Positions 16,323 through 25,602 of a DNA stretch of 35,770 nucleotides are shown one piece after another. Both the position numbers and the translations under genes were made by a program. Source of the stretch: Shewanella sp. TC10. Its GTDB lineage: Bacteria; Pseudomonadota; Gammaproteobacteria; Enterobacterales; Shewanellaceae. The notes under the pieces were generated by a model, which worked only from the letters and a program-made list of their open reading frames with translations, made no database searches and had not been told where the DNA came from. The stretch spans positions 56 to 35,825 of the forward strand of contig NZ_VKHR01000001.1 in NCBI RefSeq assembly GCF_009663145.1. Reading direction: 5' to 3'. Position 1 is the first letter of the stretch; each line of letters opens with the position of its first letter.

Positions 16323-18233
16323 TTAGCTAAGAGTAAACTCTTGTTCGATTAGTTCAATTTGTTCTTGGATTTCTAACCAAGTCATTTCACTTTCGTCCAT
16401 TGCTTGAGTGAGCTCAGTTCGCTCATTAAGCACCTTGGTCATTTTAGCTTTGTTTTCTGCTTCATACAGTGAGCCATCAGCTAAGTCGATTTCCAGTTCA
16501 GCTAACCGAGAGGTTATTTTTTGCTGCTGGGTTTCTAACTTAATTTGCTGTTTACGCAGTGGCGACACTTTTTGTCTTAGTTCAGCTTCTAAGCGTTTTT
16601 GCTGCTTTTTATCTACTGCTGGTTTTGCTTCAGTATCTTTAGCTGTAACAGACTGCGCTGCTTTTGACGCATCTAATAACCACTGATGGTAATCATCTAA
16701 ATCACCTTGAAATGGTTTTACTGCACCCTGATCTACAAGGTAATAATCGCTACAGCTTAATCGTAAAAGATGTCGATCATGTGACACAATGACCATTGCA
16801 CCTTCAAAAGTTTGCAGTGCCATGGTGAGTGCATGACGCATTTCTAAATCTAAATGGTTGGTTGGTTCATCCAATAGTAGAACATTGGGCTTCTGCCATA
16901 CCAATAAGGCCAATACTAGGCGAGCTTTTTCACCGCCAGAAAAGGGGCCGACAGCCGATAACGCCATATCACCGTTAAAACCAAACCCACCTAAGAAGTT
17001 TCTAAGCTCCAGCTCTTTAGCATTGGGCGCTAAGCGCACCATATGTTGTAGTGGACTATCATCTAAACTTAAAAACTCGATCTGATGCTGAGCAAAGTAA
17101 CCGATATTTAGACCAGGGTTAGGCTGATATTTACCTGTCTTAGGTTCTAGTTCACCCGTAAGTAATTTGATAAGAGTTGATTTACCCGCACCATTACGAC
17201 CAAGTAGGCCGATTCGAGCACCAGGCACTAAGTTGAGTTTGACTTCACTTAAAATGGTTTTATCGCCGTAACCAATAGAGACATTTTCCATGGTCACTAG
17301 CGGGTTCGGTAGCGCGTCTGGTTCACGAAACGCCATATGAAATTGGCTATCAACTTGAGAAGGTAAAAGGTTAGCCATTTTCTCTAAAGCTTTTAAGCGA
17401 CTTTGGGCTTGTTTAGCTTTACTGGCTTTATATCTGAATCGGTCGACAAAAGATTGCATATGAGCACGCTCTTTTTGTTGACGTTCAAACGCGGCTTGTT
17501 GCTGCGATAAGCGCTCAGCACGGATACGTTCAAATGAGCTGTAGTTGCCTTTGTAGTAGTTAAGCTTGGCATGTTCCACATGGACAATTTCATCGACAAT
17601 CCCATCGATAAAATCACGGTCATGACTGATAAGAATTAGTGTGCCTTGGTACGCTTTAATCCAACCCTCTAACCAATACATGGTATCTAAATCTAAGTGG
17701 TTGGTAGGTTCATCGAGTAGTAAAAGGTCTGAGCGACATAATAAGGCCTGCGCTAAGTTAAGGCGCATACGCCAACCACCAGAGAAACTTTTCACTGGGC
17801 TACTTTGCTCTGTTTCACTAAAACCTAAACCTGCTAATAATGAACCTGCTCGTGAGCGGATTGCATAGCCACCAATAGCGTCAATTTTGCCATGGATAAG
17901 CGCAATGTTATGGCCATTGTCTTCTTCCTGAGCTTGAGCAAGCTGGGCTTCAAGTTGTCTAAATTCGATATCACCATCAAGGACATATTCCAGCGCCGAC
18001 ACCTCAAGGGCTGGTGTTTCTTGAGCTACCGTAGCTATTTGCCAACCTGCAGGTAAACTAAAATCGCCTTTATCAAGTTGTAAGTGTCCAAGGATCAGCG
18101 CCAATAGCGATGACTTACCTGTACCGTTTGCACCAACAAGGCCGACTTTATGGCCTGGATATACGGTTAAATCGGCTTCATCGAGTAAGGTCTTAGTTCC
18201 GCGAATGAGTTGGGCTTGGCTGATGTTGATCAT
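16323..18233 (-). CDS. yheS: ABC-F family ATPase YheS
   Basis: 636 residues from ATG 18233. The ATG was chosen over an in-frame TTG at 18242 because MINISQAQLIRG aligns with the E. coli start MIVFSSLQIRRG; neither codon has a strong ribosome-binding site. Two ABC cassettes without membrane segments are seen. The first has LVGANGTGKSS, SFSGGWRMRL and LLLDEPTNHLD; the second has LLGRNGAGKST, PFSGGEKARL and LLLDEPTNHLD. The charged linker includes KASKAKQAQSR, and the C-terminal tail is a coiled coil rich in Lys, Gln and Glu. ABC-F proteins act on ribosomes in translation; YheS has been linked to relief of ribosome stalling. It diverges from yheV, as in E. coli. Confidence 0.96.
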   Translation of the reverse strand: MINISQAQLIRGTKTLLDEADLTVYPGHKVGLVGANGTGKSSLLALILGHLQLDKGDFSLPAGWQIATVAQETPALEVSALEYVLDGDIEFRQLEAQLAQAQEEDNGHNIALIHGKIDAIGGYAIRSRAGSLLAGLGFSETEQSSPVKSFSGGWRMRLNLAQALLCRSDLLLLDEPTNHLDLDTMYWLEGWIKAYQGTLILISHDRDFIDGIVDEIVHVEHAKLNYYKGNYSSFERIRAERLSQQQAAFERQQKERAHMQSFVDRFRYKASKAKQAQSRLKALEKMANLLPSQVDSQFHMAFREPDALPNPLVTMENVSIGYGDKTILSEVKLNLVPGARIGLLGRNGAGKSTLIKLLTGELEPKTGKYQPNPGLNIGYFAQHQIEFLSLDDSPLQHMVRLAPNAKELELRNFLGGFGFNGDMALSAVGPFSGGEKARLVLALLVWQKPNVLLLDEPTNHLDLEMRHALTMALQTFEGAMVIVSHDRHLLRLSCSDYYLVDQGAVKPFQGDLDDYHQWLLDASKAAQSVTAKDTEAKPAVDKKQQKRLEAELRQKVSPLRKQQIKLETQQQKITSRLAELEIDLADGSLYEAENKAKMTKVLNERTELTQAMDESEMTWLEIQEQIELIEQEFTLS

Positions 18234-18384
18234 GAATGGCAACTTGATTGGTGATATGACAAAAAGTGCAGCGATAATAGCGTAATTGATACTTTTTTAA
18301 CACTAGAGCGAGACTGGATTAACCAATTCATGGCAAAATACTGCTATTGATATCGCAAATACGCAGAAGAACAATAATAAGATT

Positions 18385-18582
18385 ATGGCTAAAATTAAGA
18401 AACGCTTTGTAGCAGGGGCTAAATGCCCTAAATGTCATGCGCAAGATAGCATTCAGTTATTTAAAGAAAATGGGATTGAAACCGTTGAATGTATTGATTG
18501 TGATTATCGAGAGCAGCAAACAGAAGCAAAAGTTGCAGAGAAAGCCAGTGGAAATGTTATTGGGGTATTTAAGCCTGATTAA
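18385..18582 (+). CDS. yheV: YheV family zinc-ribbon protein
   Basis: 65 residues, like E. coli YheV (66). Four cysteines form two CxxC pairs, CPKC (about 14-17) and CIDC (about 36-39), so a single zinc-ribbon is expected. The ends match the family: KKRFVAGAKCPKCHAQDS at the start and VIGVFKPD at the end. The function is unknown. It is divergent from yheS with about 150 bases between, as in E. coli. A hexanucleotide repeat follows 22 bases after the stop. Confidence 0.92.
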   Translation: MAKIKKRFVAGAKCPKCHAQDSIQLFKENGIETVECIDCDYREQQTEAKVAEKASGNVIGVFKPD

Positions 18583-18604
18583 GATATGTAGATGCTTTAT
18601 ACTT

Positions 18605-18651
18605 TTGAACTTGAACTTGAACTTGAACTTGAACTTGAACTTGAACTTGAA
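18605..18651 (+). repeat. Hexanucleotide array (TTGAAC)7
   Basis: Seven perfect copies of TTGAAC cover 18605-18646, with a partial copy TTGAA to 18651. The array is intergenic between the convergent yheV and DUF4124 genes, so unit changes would not shift a recognised frame. It could affect the 3' ends of either mRNA. Slippage-prone. Confidence 0.97.
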
Positions 18652-18706
18652 ACAGAAAGTGTAAGTGAAGCAATGGGTTAAAGGACTAATTGCTATTTAA
18701 AGCTAA

Positions 18707-19243
18707 TTAGCCTTCTTCTTTTGCAATAGCGCCATCATTGGCGCTTTCCGCAAGAATTTTATTTTTGTGTTCAATCAACACAATAATCACATGACGATTG
18801 TTCTTCATTAATTCATCGAAGCGATGATTGATTTCGCCTAAGTCTTCTACGTAATCAGGATCGTCTTTTTCTTTTTTATGCCAATAACGATTACGATCAA
18901 GTTTTTGTATCTCACTGGCTCGTAAGATCTCAAAATAGCTGTTTTCTTGCTTGAGGCGATACACTTCACTGTCGAGCAATTGAATCAACTTTTCTTTAGA
19001 AATAGTTTGTTTTTTCAGCAGGGCTTTTAGAGGATCTTCTTTTAAGACAATCTTATCCGAATCAACTTCAGTGGTTATCCCAAGTTGATATTCAATTTTG
19101 TGCTGACGAAATTCTTTCGGACAGACAGTTTGACTGAAGGCAATCTTATTGTCCTTCATACATTTATAAATTGTATTAGCTGAGGCGAAAGATGGCCCCA
19201 TAAAAAATACAATTATGAATGTTAGTGATAGTCTAATTGGCAT
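18707..19243 (-). CDS. Exported DUF4124-like protein
   Basis: 178 residues. A signal peptide is visible (IRLSLTFIIVFFMGPSFASA), followed by the DUF4124 pattern IYKCMKDNKIAFSQTVCP, with two cysteines likely forming a disulfide in the periplasm. The C-terminal half is charged and helical (LIQLLDSEVYRLKQENSYF and later KEKDDPDY) and may be a coiled coil. DUF4124 proteins have no assigned function. It is a single gene, convergent with yheV and followed upstream by the end of the pan operon. Confidence 0.75.
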   Translation of the reverse strand: MPIRLSLTFIIVFFMGPSFASANTIYKCMKDNKIAFSQTVCPKEFRQHKIEYQLGITTEVDSDKIVLKEDPLKALLKKQTISKEKLIQLLDSEVYRLKQENSYFEILRASEIQKLDRNRYWHKKEKDDPDYVEDLGEINHRFDELMKNNRHVIIVLIEHKNKILAESANDGAIAKEEG

Positions 19244-19476
19244 GCGGCCACAGATCCTTTTGTATATCTAATATCGCTTCAACATCAGTGTTGAAGGCAT
19301 ATCAGATGGTTACCGCTAGTTCCCCAATATCCATTGGCACTAGTTGGTTGTGAACTATTATAGTCGCTTGTAACTATAATGTTTAAATATACTTATTTAC
19401 TATGGCTTAATTTTAACGATAAAACCAGTTTTTTGACAGTAGATTTTTTATTGTCACTTGAGAACTTTGCGTTAAA

Positions 19477-19515
19477 TTTGTAAGACTTAGTGGATAATAT
19501 ACTAAGTCTTACAAA
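19477..19515. terminator. Hairpin after panC, probable terminator
   Basis: A perfect 15-bp stem pairs TTTGTAAGACTTAGT (19477-19491) with 19501-19515 around a 9-nt loop. It lies 17 bases beyond the panC stop on the minus strand. The following tract is AAATTTAAC rather than a pure T run, so intrinsic termination is likely but not certain. Confidence 0.6.
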
Positions 19516-19531
19516 GTTTGTGGCGAATAGA

Positions 19532-20377
19532 TTAGCGGGTGAAGGTGAGATTATCTATTAGGCGGGTGTTACCTAAATATGCAGCGACTAAGATCACTAG
19601 CTTGTTATCTTCGCTGGTTACTGGGGCTAAATTAGTGGCATTTCTAACGGCTAAATAATCCATTTTAAAGCCTGCGGCAACTAATTGATTAGCCGCTTGG
19701 GTCTCACTTAGCTCAATATCTTTGCCTGCTGCAACTTGGCTAGCAAGCTCATCCATAGATTTTTTAATCGCAGCGGCTTGTTGTTTCTGCTCAGGGCTTA
19801 AATAGCCATTTCTTGAACTCATAGCAAGGCCCGATGACTCCCTGATAGTATCAATACCAATAATTTCAATCGGTAATGATAAATCTTCAGCCATGGCTTT
19901 GATTACCATAAGTTGTTGGTAATCTTTACGGCCAAATACTGCTACATCTGCTTGAACAATATTAAATAACTTACAAACAACTGTGGCTACACCACGAAAA
20001 TGCCCAGGGCGGCTGGCACCACAAAACTCATCTCCAATATGCGGGACTTCAACAAAGGTTTGTTGCTCTAACCCTTTTGGATAAATAATGTCTGGTGTTG
20101 GTGTGAATAGTAACTCTGCACCTGCGTTAACTAAGGCTTCGCTATCGGCAGTTAAGGTTCTAGGGTAGGCATCAAGATCTTCGTTTTGGCCAAATTGCAT
20201 TGGATTGACAAAAATAGACACGACAACATGATTTGCCCGTTTTAAGGCTTCTGTAACCAAAGTGATATGGCCATTATGTAAATTGCCCATGGTTGGAACG
20301 AATGCAACTGTCTCACCTTGCATGTGCCATTGTTTCACTTGTGCTCTGATTTCAGCAATATTCGCTGTGGTAATCAT
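19532..20377 (-). CDS. panC: Pantothenate synthetase
   Basis: 281 residues (E. coli 283). PanC joins pantoate and beta-alanine using ATP, the last step to pantothenate and the entry to coenzyme A. The nucleotidyl-transfer motifs are present: [10 protein letters not shown] (28-37, with the HIGH-like NGH), [21 protein letters not shown] and [11 protein letters not shown]. It lies downstream of panB on the same strand with 79 bases between, which hold a small dyad. No panD is in the window. Confidence 0.97.
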   Translation of the reverse strand: MITTANIAEIRAQVKQWHMQGETVAFVPTMGNLHNGHITLVTEALKRANHVVVSIFVNPMQFGQNEDLDAYPRTLTADSEALVNAGAELLFTPTPDIIYPKGLEQQTFVEVPHIGDEFCGASRPGHFRGVATVVCKLFNIVQADVAVFGRKDYQQLMVIKAMAEDLSLPIEIIGIDTIRESSGLAMSSRNGYLSPEQKQQAAAIKKSMDELASQVAAGKDIELSETQAANQLVAAGFKMDYLAVRNATNLAPVTSEDNKLVILVAAYLGNTRLIDNLTFTR

Positions 20378-20409
20378 CTATAAATACCTGGTTGTACAAT
20401 ACGATTAAC

Positions 20410-20439
20410 CCTCTAACCATTATCTTAAATAGTTAGAGG
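20410..20439 (-). other. Intercistronic hairpin between panB and panC
   Basis: CCTCTAAC (20410-20417) pairs with GTTAGAGG (20432-20439) around a 14-nt loop. It has no T run, so it is more likely an mRNA processing or stability element than a terminator. Confidence 0.4.
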
Positions 20440-20456
20440 ATGACTGGCATAAATGC

Positions 20457-21251
20457 TTAGTTAAATGAATGCTCATCTGCTGGGAAAGTACCATCAGCGA
20501 CTTCTTCAATATAGGCTTTCACTGCAGCGCGAATTTCGCCAGTTTGCTGTAGGTAGTTTTTAGAGAACTTAGGAATATAACCGCTAGAAATACCTAATAC
20601 GTCATGCATTACAAGAATTTGTCCATCGGTGTCTCGGCCAGCGCCAATACCAATGACCGGAATGGTTAACGCTTCAGAAATACGTTTAGCTAATGAGCTT
20701 GGAATACACTCAACAACCAGTAATTGCGCGCCAGCATTTTGCAGTGCTAAGGCATCATCAATCATACGTTGGGCTTTATCTTCTTCACGACCTTGGACTT
20801 TAAAGCCACCAAAAACGTGAACTGACTGTGGGGTGAGACCAAGGTGGGCACAAACTGGAATGCCGCGCTCTGTTAGCATTTTCACGCTATCAAGTAACCA
20901 CTCTCCACCTTCAAGTTTTACCATTGTTGCGCCTGCTTGCATAAGAGTTGCAGCATTGGCCATGGTTTGTTCTGGAGTGGCATAACTCATGAAGGGCATA
21001 TCGGCGATAAGCAGTGCGCGTTTACAGCCTCTGCTAACACTGGCGGTGTGGTAAGCAATATCATTAACAGTAACAGGCAAGGTATCACTATGACCTTGAA
21101 GCACCATACCTAAAGAATCACCGACAAGTAACACATCGACGCCTTCACTATCAAATGCACCTGCAAAGCTGGCATCGTAGGCCGTAAGCGCGGTAAATTT
21201 CTTACCTTCTTGTTTGAATTTTATGAGGGTTGAGCTAGTGACTTTTGACAT
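20457..21251 (-). CDS. panB: 3-methyl-2-oxobutanoate hydroxymethyltransferase
   Basis: 264 residues, the same length as the E. coli enzyme. PanB adds a hydroxymethyl group from methylene-tetrahydrofolate to 2-oxoisovalerate, giving ketopantoate. Characteristic segments are present: [32 protein letters not shown] (metal-binding Asp), DMPFMSY, GGEW, the [18 protein letters not shown] loop, and [18 protein letters not shown]. It is followed by panC and preceded by folK, the E. coli order. The link to folK is metabolically sensible because the enzyme needs a folate cofactor. Confidence 0.97.
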   Translation of the reverse strand: MSKVTSSTLIKFKQEGKKFTALTAYDASFAGAFDSEGVDVLLVGDSLGMVLQGHSDTLPVTVNDIAYHTASVSRGCKRALLIADMPFMSYATPEQTMANAATLMQAGATMVKLEGGEWLLDSVKMLTERGIPVCAHLGLTPQSVHVFGGFKVQGREEDKAQRMIDDALALQNAGAQLLVVECIPSSLAKRISEALTIPVIGIGAGRDTDGQILVMHDVLGISSGYIPKFSKNYLQQTGEIRAAVKAYIEEVADGTFPADEHSFN

Positions 21252-21317
21252 AATAAACTCTTAGAAGCAATTCATATTCAAGTAATGGATATGCGATGCA
21301 AACTGCACAAAAGCTGA

Positions 21318-21797
21318 TTAAATTTGAATTAATTCAGCTCGCATTTCACGGGTAATTAAGCTTTTTAATTCGGTATTACATGGCAGTATTAAATGCGGAT
21401 TAATATCTGCAAGTGGAATGAGCACAAAGCTGCGTTGTTTCATTCCATAATGGGGAATTGTTAATCGAGGTTCCTCGATGACTTGCTGCCCGTACAATAA
21501 GATATCTAGATCTAATGTTCGAGGCCCCCAGCGTACTTCTCTAACACGGCCTTGGGTATTTTCAATGTCTTGCAGTGCATCGAGCAAAGCTATTGGGCTA
21601 AGGTCAGTGTTAAATCCTGCGACACCATTAACATAATCAGGTTGTTCAACATCGCCCATAGGGACAGAACGATAGAGTGGTGACACAGTAATAATGGAGT
21701 CTAAAGCCAGGCTTTTTAAAGCCAGTACAGCATCTTGAATTTGCTGTACTGGTTCATTTAAGTTTGCACCTAACGCCACATAAACCATGGTGTTCAT
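21318..21797 (-). CDS. folK: 6-hydroxymethyl-7,8-dihydropterin pyrophosphokinase
   Basis: 159 residues, as in E. coli. FolK transfers pyrophosphate from ATP to hydroxymethyl-dihydropterin in folate synthesis. Visible motifs are VALGANLNEP near the start, SPLYRSVPMGDVEQPDYVN, and RWGPRTLDLDILLYG, which contains the metal-binding D-x-D. The start at 21797 has AAGG about 7 nt upstream, inside the end of pcnB; the next in-frame ATG at 21788 is less well placed. It lies 2 bases after the pcnB stop, so translation is probably coupled. Confidence 0.96.
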   Translation of the reverse strand: MNTMVYVALGANLNEPVQQIQDAVLALKSLALDSIITVSPLYRSVPMGDVEQPDYVNGVAGFNTDLSPIALLDALQDIENTQGRVREVRWGPRTLDLDILLYGQQVIEEPRLTIPHYGMKQRSFVLIPLADINPHLILPCNTELKSLITREMRAELIQI

Positions 21798-21799
21798 GT

Positions 21800-23248
21800 T
21801 TAGCCTTGTTTATCAGATTTAGGTGCTGACTTTGCTCCTGTTGCACCAGCATCTGATTTTGGCTTACTAGAACGGCGACGTTTACGCTGATGGGCGTTAC
21901 GGTTTCGACTAGGGCCTTTTTTACTGCTCTTAGCAATTTCAGAACGTTCCTGTTCATCTGCTTCAACAAATGACTTCCACCAAGCAGCAATTTTACCAAT
22001 ATTGCCAGCTTCTGCTTCTCCGCGAAGTAACAATAAATCATAGGCTGCGCGGAATTTTGGATGCTCAAGCAATTTAAATGCTCGAGTGCCTTGGCTGCGT
22101 TCGAGACGCAATTGTAGCTGCCAAATATCTTTTGCTGGTGTGCTAAAACGACGTGGGATACTAATGGTTCTGCATTGCTGCTCCATCACATCGCCCATTG
22201 CTGCAACATGTGCATCGTAATGGGTTAAACCACTTTCAAGCGCAATATCGTCAGCACGTTGCTTTAATGGGTACCAAAGTAATGCTGCATAGAAAAATGC
22301 AGGTGTAACAGGCTTGTCTTGGCTTACGCGCAAGTCAGTATTGCTCATCACTGCATTGAGCATTTTAGCGGTATAACCGTTTGGCTGCTCTTTAATTTGT
22401 GCTGAAATTTGCGGAAATAGTGGTTGAAATAGACCTAAATCACGCATCATTTCATAGTTTGCTTGGGCTTTGCCTGCAAAAAATAACTTAAGCACTTCTT
22501 CGTACATTCTTGCTGCTGGAATATCTTTAAGCAGTGGTGCTAATGATTTAATTGGCGCCGCTGTTTTTTGCTCAATTTGCATATCCAGTTTGGTAGCAAA
22601 ACGAACCGCGCGCAGCATACGCACTGGATCTTCACGATAACGTGTTTCAGGATCGCCAATCAAACGAATGGTTCTAGCATCTAAATCACTAATACCGCCG
22701 CCATAGCTGCGTATTGAGTAGTCGCTGATATCGTAATAAAGCGCATTAATCGTAAAGTCACGACGTTCAGCATCTTCATCAATTTCGCCATATACGTTAT
22801 CACGTAGTAAGCGACCTTCTGCATTTGATTTAGAGATCTTGTCATCGGTTTCACCGTGATGCCCACGGAAGGTCGCAACTTCAATGACGTCGCGGCCAAA
22901 CACAATGTGAGCCAATCTAAATCTACGGCCAACAAGACGGCTATTACGGAATAATTTTTTGATTTCTTCTGGGGTAGCATTCGTTACTACATCGAAATCT
23001 TTAGGTTCCATCCCTAATAGGATATCGCGAACACCACCGCCAACAAGGTAGGCTTTGTAGCCAGACTTGCTGAGTCGGTAAAGAACTTTTAGTGCATTTT
23101 CGCTGATTTGACGCCTAGAAATTGTATGGGCATCTCTGGTGACAATGTCCAGGCGCAGTCCGTCATCTAGAGCTTCTGGCTCAATGACTGGAGTGGATTT
23201 ATTGTCTTCAAACAGCTGTTTGCAGAATTGGCTAATACGGCGAAAAAT
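21800..23248 (-). CDS. pcnB: Poly(A) polymerase I, with a non-canonical AUU start
   Basis: 482 residues if translation starts at the ATT at 23248-23246. PcnB adds 3' poly(A) tails that promote RNA decay. The class II nucleotidyltransferase head is encoded only if that upstream part is included: YLVGGGVRD (about 67-75) and the carboxylates in PKDFDV (D84, D86). The first ATG (23011) is residue 80, beyond that glycine motif. The frame has no ATG, GTG or TTG between an in-frame TAA and that ATG. GAGG (23258-23255) stands 6 nt before the ATT, and the encoded FRRISQFCKQL aligns with E. coli FTRVANFCRKV, whose gene is known to start at AUU. The C-terminus is basic (KKGPSRNRNAHQRKRRR), fitting RNA binding. 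Confidence 0.95.
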   Translation of the reverse strand: MFRRISQFCKQLFEDNKSTPVIEPEALDDGLRLDIVTRDAHTISRRQISENALKVLYRLSKSGYKAYLVGGGVRDILLGMEPKDFDVVTNATPEEIKKLFRNSRLVGRRFRLAHIVFGRDVIEVATFRGHHGETDDKISKSNAEGRLLRDNVYGEIDEDAERRDFTINALYYDISDYSIRSYGGGISDLDARTIRLIGDPETRYREDPVRMLRAVRFATKLDMQIEQKTAAPIKSLAPLLKDIPAARMYEEVLKLFFAGKAQANYEMMRDLGLFQPLFPQISAQIKEQPNGYTAKMLNAVMSNTDLRVSQDKPVTPAFFYAALLWYPLKQRADDIALESGLTHYDAHVAAMGDVMEQQCRTISIPRRFSTPAKDIWQLQLRLERSQGTRAFKLLEHPKFRAAYDLLLLRGEAEAGNIGKIAAWWKSFVEADEQERSEIAKSSKKGPSRNRNAHQRKRRRSSKPKSDAGATGAKSAPKSDKQG

Positions 23249-23254
23249 AATACA

Positions 23255-23260
23255 CCTCGA
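23255..23260 (-). promoter_or_regulatory. Shine-Dalgarno sequence that sets the pcnB AUU start
   Basis: The minus strand reads TCGAGG at 23260-23255, then six bases, then ATT-TTT. No other purine-rich stretch at suitable distance precedes a standard start codon in this frame, so this site favours initiation at the ATT at 23248. Confidence 0.75.
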
Positions 23261-23337
23261 ACGATACGATTAATGGTTAATTAAAATGATTAAAAATCTG
23301 GCGGCTATGATATACCAATTGTAAGCCAATGAGTATA

Positions 23338-24210
23338 TCACTGCTCTATCAGAATCTCAGATACTTGAGGAATATCTGCAATACTAAATTGATCGCAAGC
23401 TTGTTTTAGCATGATATCCACATGATCTGGGTCTACTTGCGCTTGACCTAAAAACGCCAAGGCCGCATTTATACTCGCTTGTGGCCGTTTGGCATCAATA
23501 GCATTAGCATAATTTTGTTTAGATAATTTAAAGCCTGGTTTCGTGCAAGCAAGGGGTAAATGCAGCCAGTCAGGCGATGTAAAACCAAGAATTTTATTCA
23601 TGCTTAATTGCCTGCAACTGGTTTCGAGCAAATCACAGCCTCGCACAATTTCAGTGATGCCTTGAAAAGCATCATCGATAACGACAGCAAGTTGATATGC
23701 ATATAAGCCATCGCTGCGTTTAATAATAAAATCTTCGCCTGCAAAGCCTGTCTCTACAGCCACTTGTCCCATCAACAAATCTTCAAATTTACTCACCTTT
23801 GCGGTATTTCTAATTCGAATAGCACCTTGGGTGAGTGGTGTGGTTAATTGTCCGCAGCGACTATCGTAAACGCCGCCCATTTGTCCAATTTGTTTACGGG
23901 TACACTGACAGTAATAGGCCAAATCTTGATTCAATAAAGTATCAATTTGCTGCTGATAAATATCGGTTCGCTGACTTTGATATAGCTCTTGATCATCCCA
24001 ACATAAACCATAGGCTTCGAGCGTCGCTAAAATGTCAGAGCTGGCGCCTGGTACTTCACGAGGGGGGTCAATATCTTCAATTCGAACTAACCATTTTCCA
24101 TTTTGTTGTTTAGCGCGAAGATAGCTTCCGAGTGCAGCAATGAGTGAGCCAAAATGTAGAGGGCCAGAAGGTGATGGAGCAAAGCGACCAATATAATGAG
24201 GTGAGTTCAC
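23338..24210 (-). CDS. gluQ: Glutamyl-Q tRNA(Asp) synthetase
   Basis: 290 residues. This is a shortened glutamyl-tRNA synthetase lacking the anticodon-binding half; it attaches glutamate to queuosine in tRNA-Asp. The HIGH-type motif is GRFAPSPSGPLHFGSL (8-23), the KMSKS-type motif is KLSKQNYA, and the zinc-site cysteines include CQC and the later DSRCG. Length fits GluQ-RS (about 300) rather than GltX (about 470). It lies between dksA and pcnB as in E. coli; about 90 bases separate it from the pcnB start. Confidence 0.95.
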   Translation of the reverse strand: MNSPHYIGRFAPSPSGPLHFGSLIAALGSYLRAKQQNGKWLVRIEDIDPPREVPGASSDILATLEAYGLCWDDQELYQSQRTDIYQQQIDTLLNQDLAYYCQCTRKQIGQMGGVYDSRCGQLTTPLTQGAIRIRNTAKVSKFEDLLMGQVAVETGFAGEDFIIKRSDGLYAYQLAVVIDDAFQGITEIVRGCDLLETSCRQLSMNKILGFTSPDWLHLPLACTKPGFKLSKQNYANAIDAKRPQASINAALAFLGQAQVDPDHVDIMLKQACDQFSIADIPQVSEILIEQ

Positions 24211-24252
24211 CGATATACCTTTTGCTTAAGTCAGTTTAGCGATAGGAAAATA

Positions 24253-24282
24253 CAAAAACAAAGGGCGAGAATAATCTCGCCC
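24253..24282 (-). terminator. Intrinsic terminator after dksA
   Basis: An 8-bp stem GGGCGAGA/TCTCGCCC (24263-24270 with 24275-24282, loop of 4) is followed on the minus strand by TTTGTTTTTG. It lies 53 bases past the dksA stop and can separate dksA from gluQ, giving partial read-through to the downstream operon. Confidence 0.85.
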
Positions 24283-24335
24283 AATATACTGAATATCGGA
24301 AAATATGTGTGAACCGATTGTCAGTGGTTGCTGAA

Positions 24336-24779
24336 TTAGCCAGCCATTTGCTTTTCTTTAATTTCAGCAAGTGTCTTACAGTCGATACATTGATCAGCTG
24401 TTGGACGTGCTTCAAGACGGCGGATACCGATTTCAACACCACAAGAATCACAGAAGCCAAAATCGTCTTCTTCAATTTTTTGTAATGTCTTTTCAATCTT
24501 TTTAATTAGTTTACGTTCTCTATCACGAGCACGTAACTCTAAGCTAAATTCTTCTTCCTGAGCTGCGCGATCAACTGGATCTGGGAAGTTAGCAGCTTCG
24601 TCTTGCATATGGTTCAACGTGCGGTCAACTTCTTCACGTAACTGGTTACGCCAAGCTTCTAAAATCATTTTAAAATGACCACGTTGCTCTTCACCCATAT
24701 ACTCCTCACCAGCTTTTTCCTGGTAAGGTTCTACACCTGCGATAGCGAGTACGCCGAGTTTTTTGGTGCCTTCAGGCAT
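24336..24779 (-). CDS. dksA: RNA polymerase-binding transcription factor DksA
   Basis: 147 residues. DksA enters the RNA polymerase secondary channel and, with ppGpp, resets promoter activity in the stringent response. The coiled-coil tip aspartates lie in FPDPVDRA (D67, D70), and the zinc finger has four cysteines (C110, C113, C131, C134) around [13 protein letters not shown]. The C-terminal helix ending EKQMAG matches E. coli. AGGAG stands 7 nt before the ATG. Confidence 0.98.
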   Translation of the reverse strand: MPEGTKKLGVLAIAGVEPYQEKAGEEYMGEEQRGHFKMILEAWRNQLREEVDRTLNHMQDEAANFPDPVDRAAQEEEFSLELRARDRERKLIKKIEKTLQKIEEDDFGFCDSCGVEIGIRRLEARPTADQCIDCKTLAEIKEKQMAG

Positions 24780-24897
24780 AACGCATCTCCTGTAATAATT
24801 AGCGATTTATGTGCGTCGTAAAATTTATGGCCGCTATCTATAGCAGAAACACTATAGCGTGGCAAATTATTTGTTTAGTATTTTACTCTTTTTTGAC

Positions 24898-25602
24898 CTA
24901 AACAATTACTTTGCATGAACGGGTCAGGGTACTTGAGATAGCCGATAATTCAGCTCGATAAGCTAAAACTTCTACGCCGCTACTTACCGCTTGTTTTAGT
25001 AATAATGCATATTGCGGATCGATATGCTCTGCAGCTTGCACGATATTGATACCAGTATGCTGAACAACAAATAGCAATACTGCTCTATGACCTAGACTAA
25101 CCATATGCATAAGCTCGCGCAAATGCTTTTGACCCCTTGTTGTGACTGAATCGGGGAAATAGCCTACTGTTTGCTCTAATAATGTACAGCTTTTGATTTC
25201 GACATAGCACAATGGACGGCTGTCATCGCTGAGCAATATATCTATGCGACTATTTTCATCGCCATATTTCACTTCACGCCTAAGACTTGAATAGCCTGAT
25301 AACTCAGTTATCACCCCTGCATTAATGGCTTCTTCAGCGAGAGCATTAGCTCTACCGGTATTAATGCCAATAAGGTGTCCTTGCGTAGTTTGAGCTATTT
25401 CCCAAGTATTTGGGTATTTCCTTTTGGGATTATCAGAGGTTGAGAACCAGACTTTTTCATCTGGGAATAAGCAGTTTTTCATTGAACCAGTATTGGGACA
25501 ATGAATGGTGATTTCTGTTCCGTCATCTAATCTGACATCAGCCAAAAAACGTTTGTAGCGTTTAATCAAGGTTCCCTGTTGTAGCGCTGGGGTAAAGTCC
25601 AT
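24898..25602 (-). CDS. sfsA: Sugar fermentation stimulation protein SfsA
   Basis: 234 residues from ATG 25602, exactly the E. coli length. I prefer this to an in-frame upstream start at 25668, which would add 22 residues with no family counterpart. The segments [45 protein letters not shown] and [12 protein letters not shown] mark SfsA, with a nuclease-like fold (D and E-x-K in the last two). It has been described as DNA-binding, but its biochemical role is unsettled. A GGAG lies 11 nt upstream, a slightly long spacing. It is divergent from pepB, with 142 bases between. Confidence 0.93.
   Translation of the reverse strand: MDFTPALQQGTLIKRYKRFLADVRLDDGTEITIHCPNTGSMKNCLFPDEKVWFSTSDNPKRKYPNTWEIAQTTQGHLIGINTGRANALAEEAINAGVITELSGYSSLRREVKYGDENSRIDILLSDDSRPLCYVEIKSCTLLEQTVGYFPDSVTTRGQKHLRELMHMVSLGHRAVLLFVVQHTGINIVQAAEHIDPQYALLLKQAVSSGVEVLAYRAELSAISSTLTRSCKVIV

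Noticed and set aside
18437..18664. Plus-strand frame ending in an LNLNLN run across yheV and the hexamer array
   Set aside because: It is out of frame with yheV and owes its length to the TTGAAC repeat; there is no sign of translation.
22681..22980. 99-codon minus-strand frame inside pcnB
   Set aside because: It lies in another frame of a clearly coding region and matches nothing recognisable.
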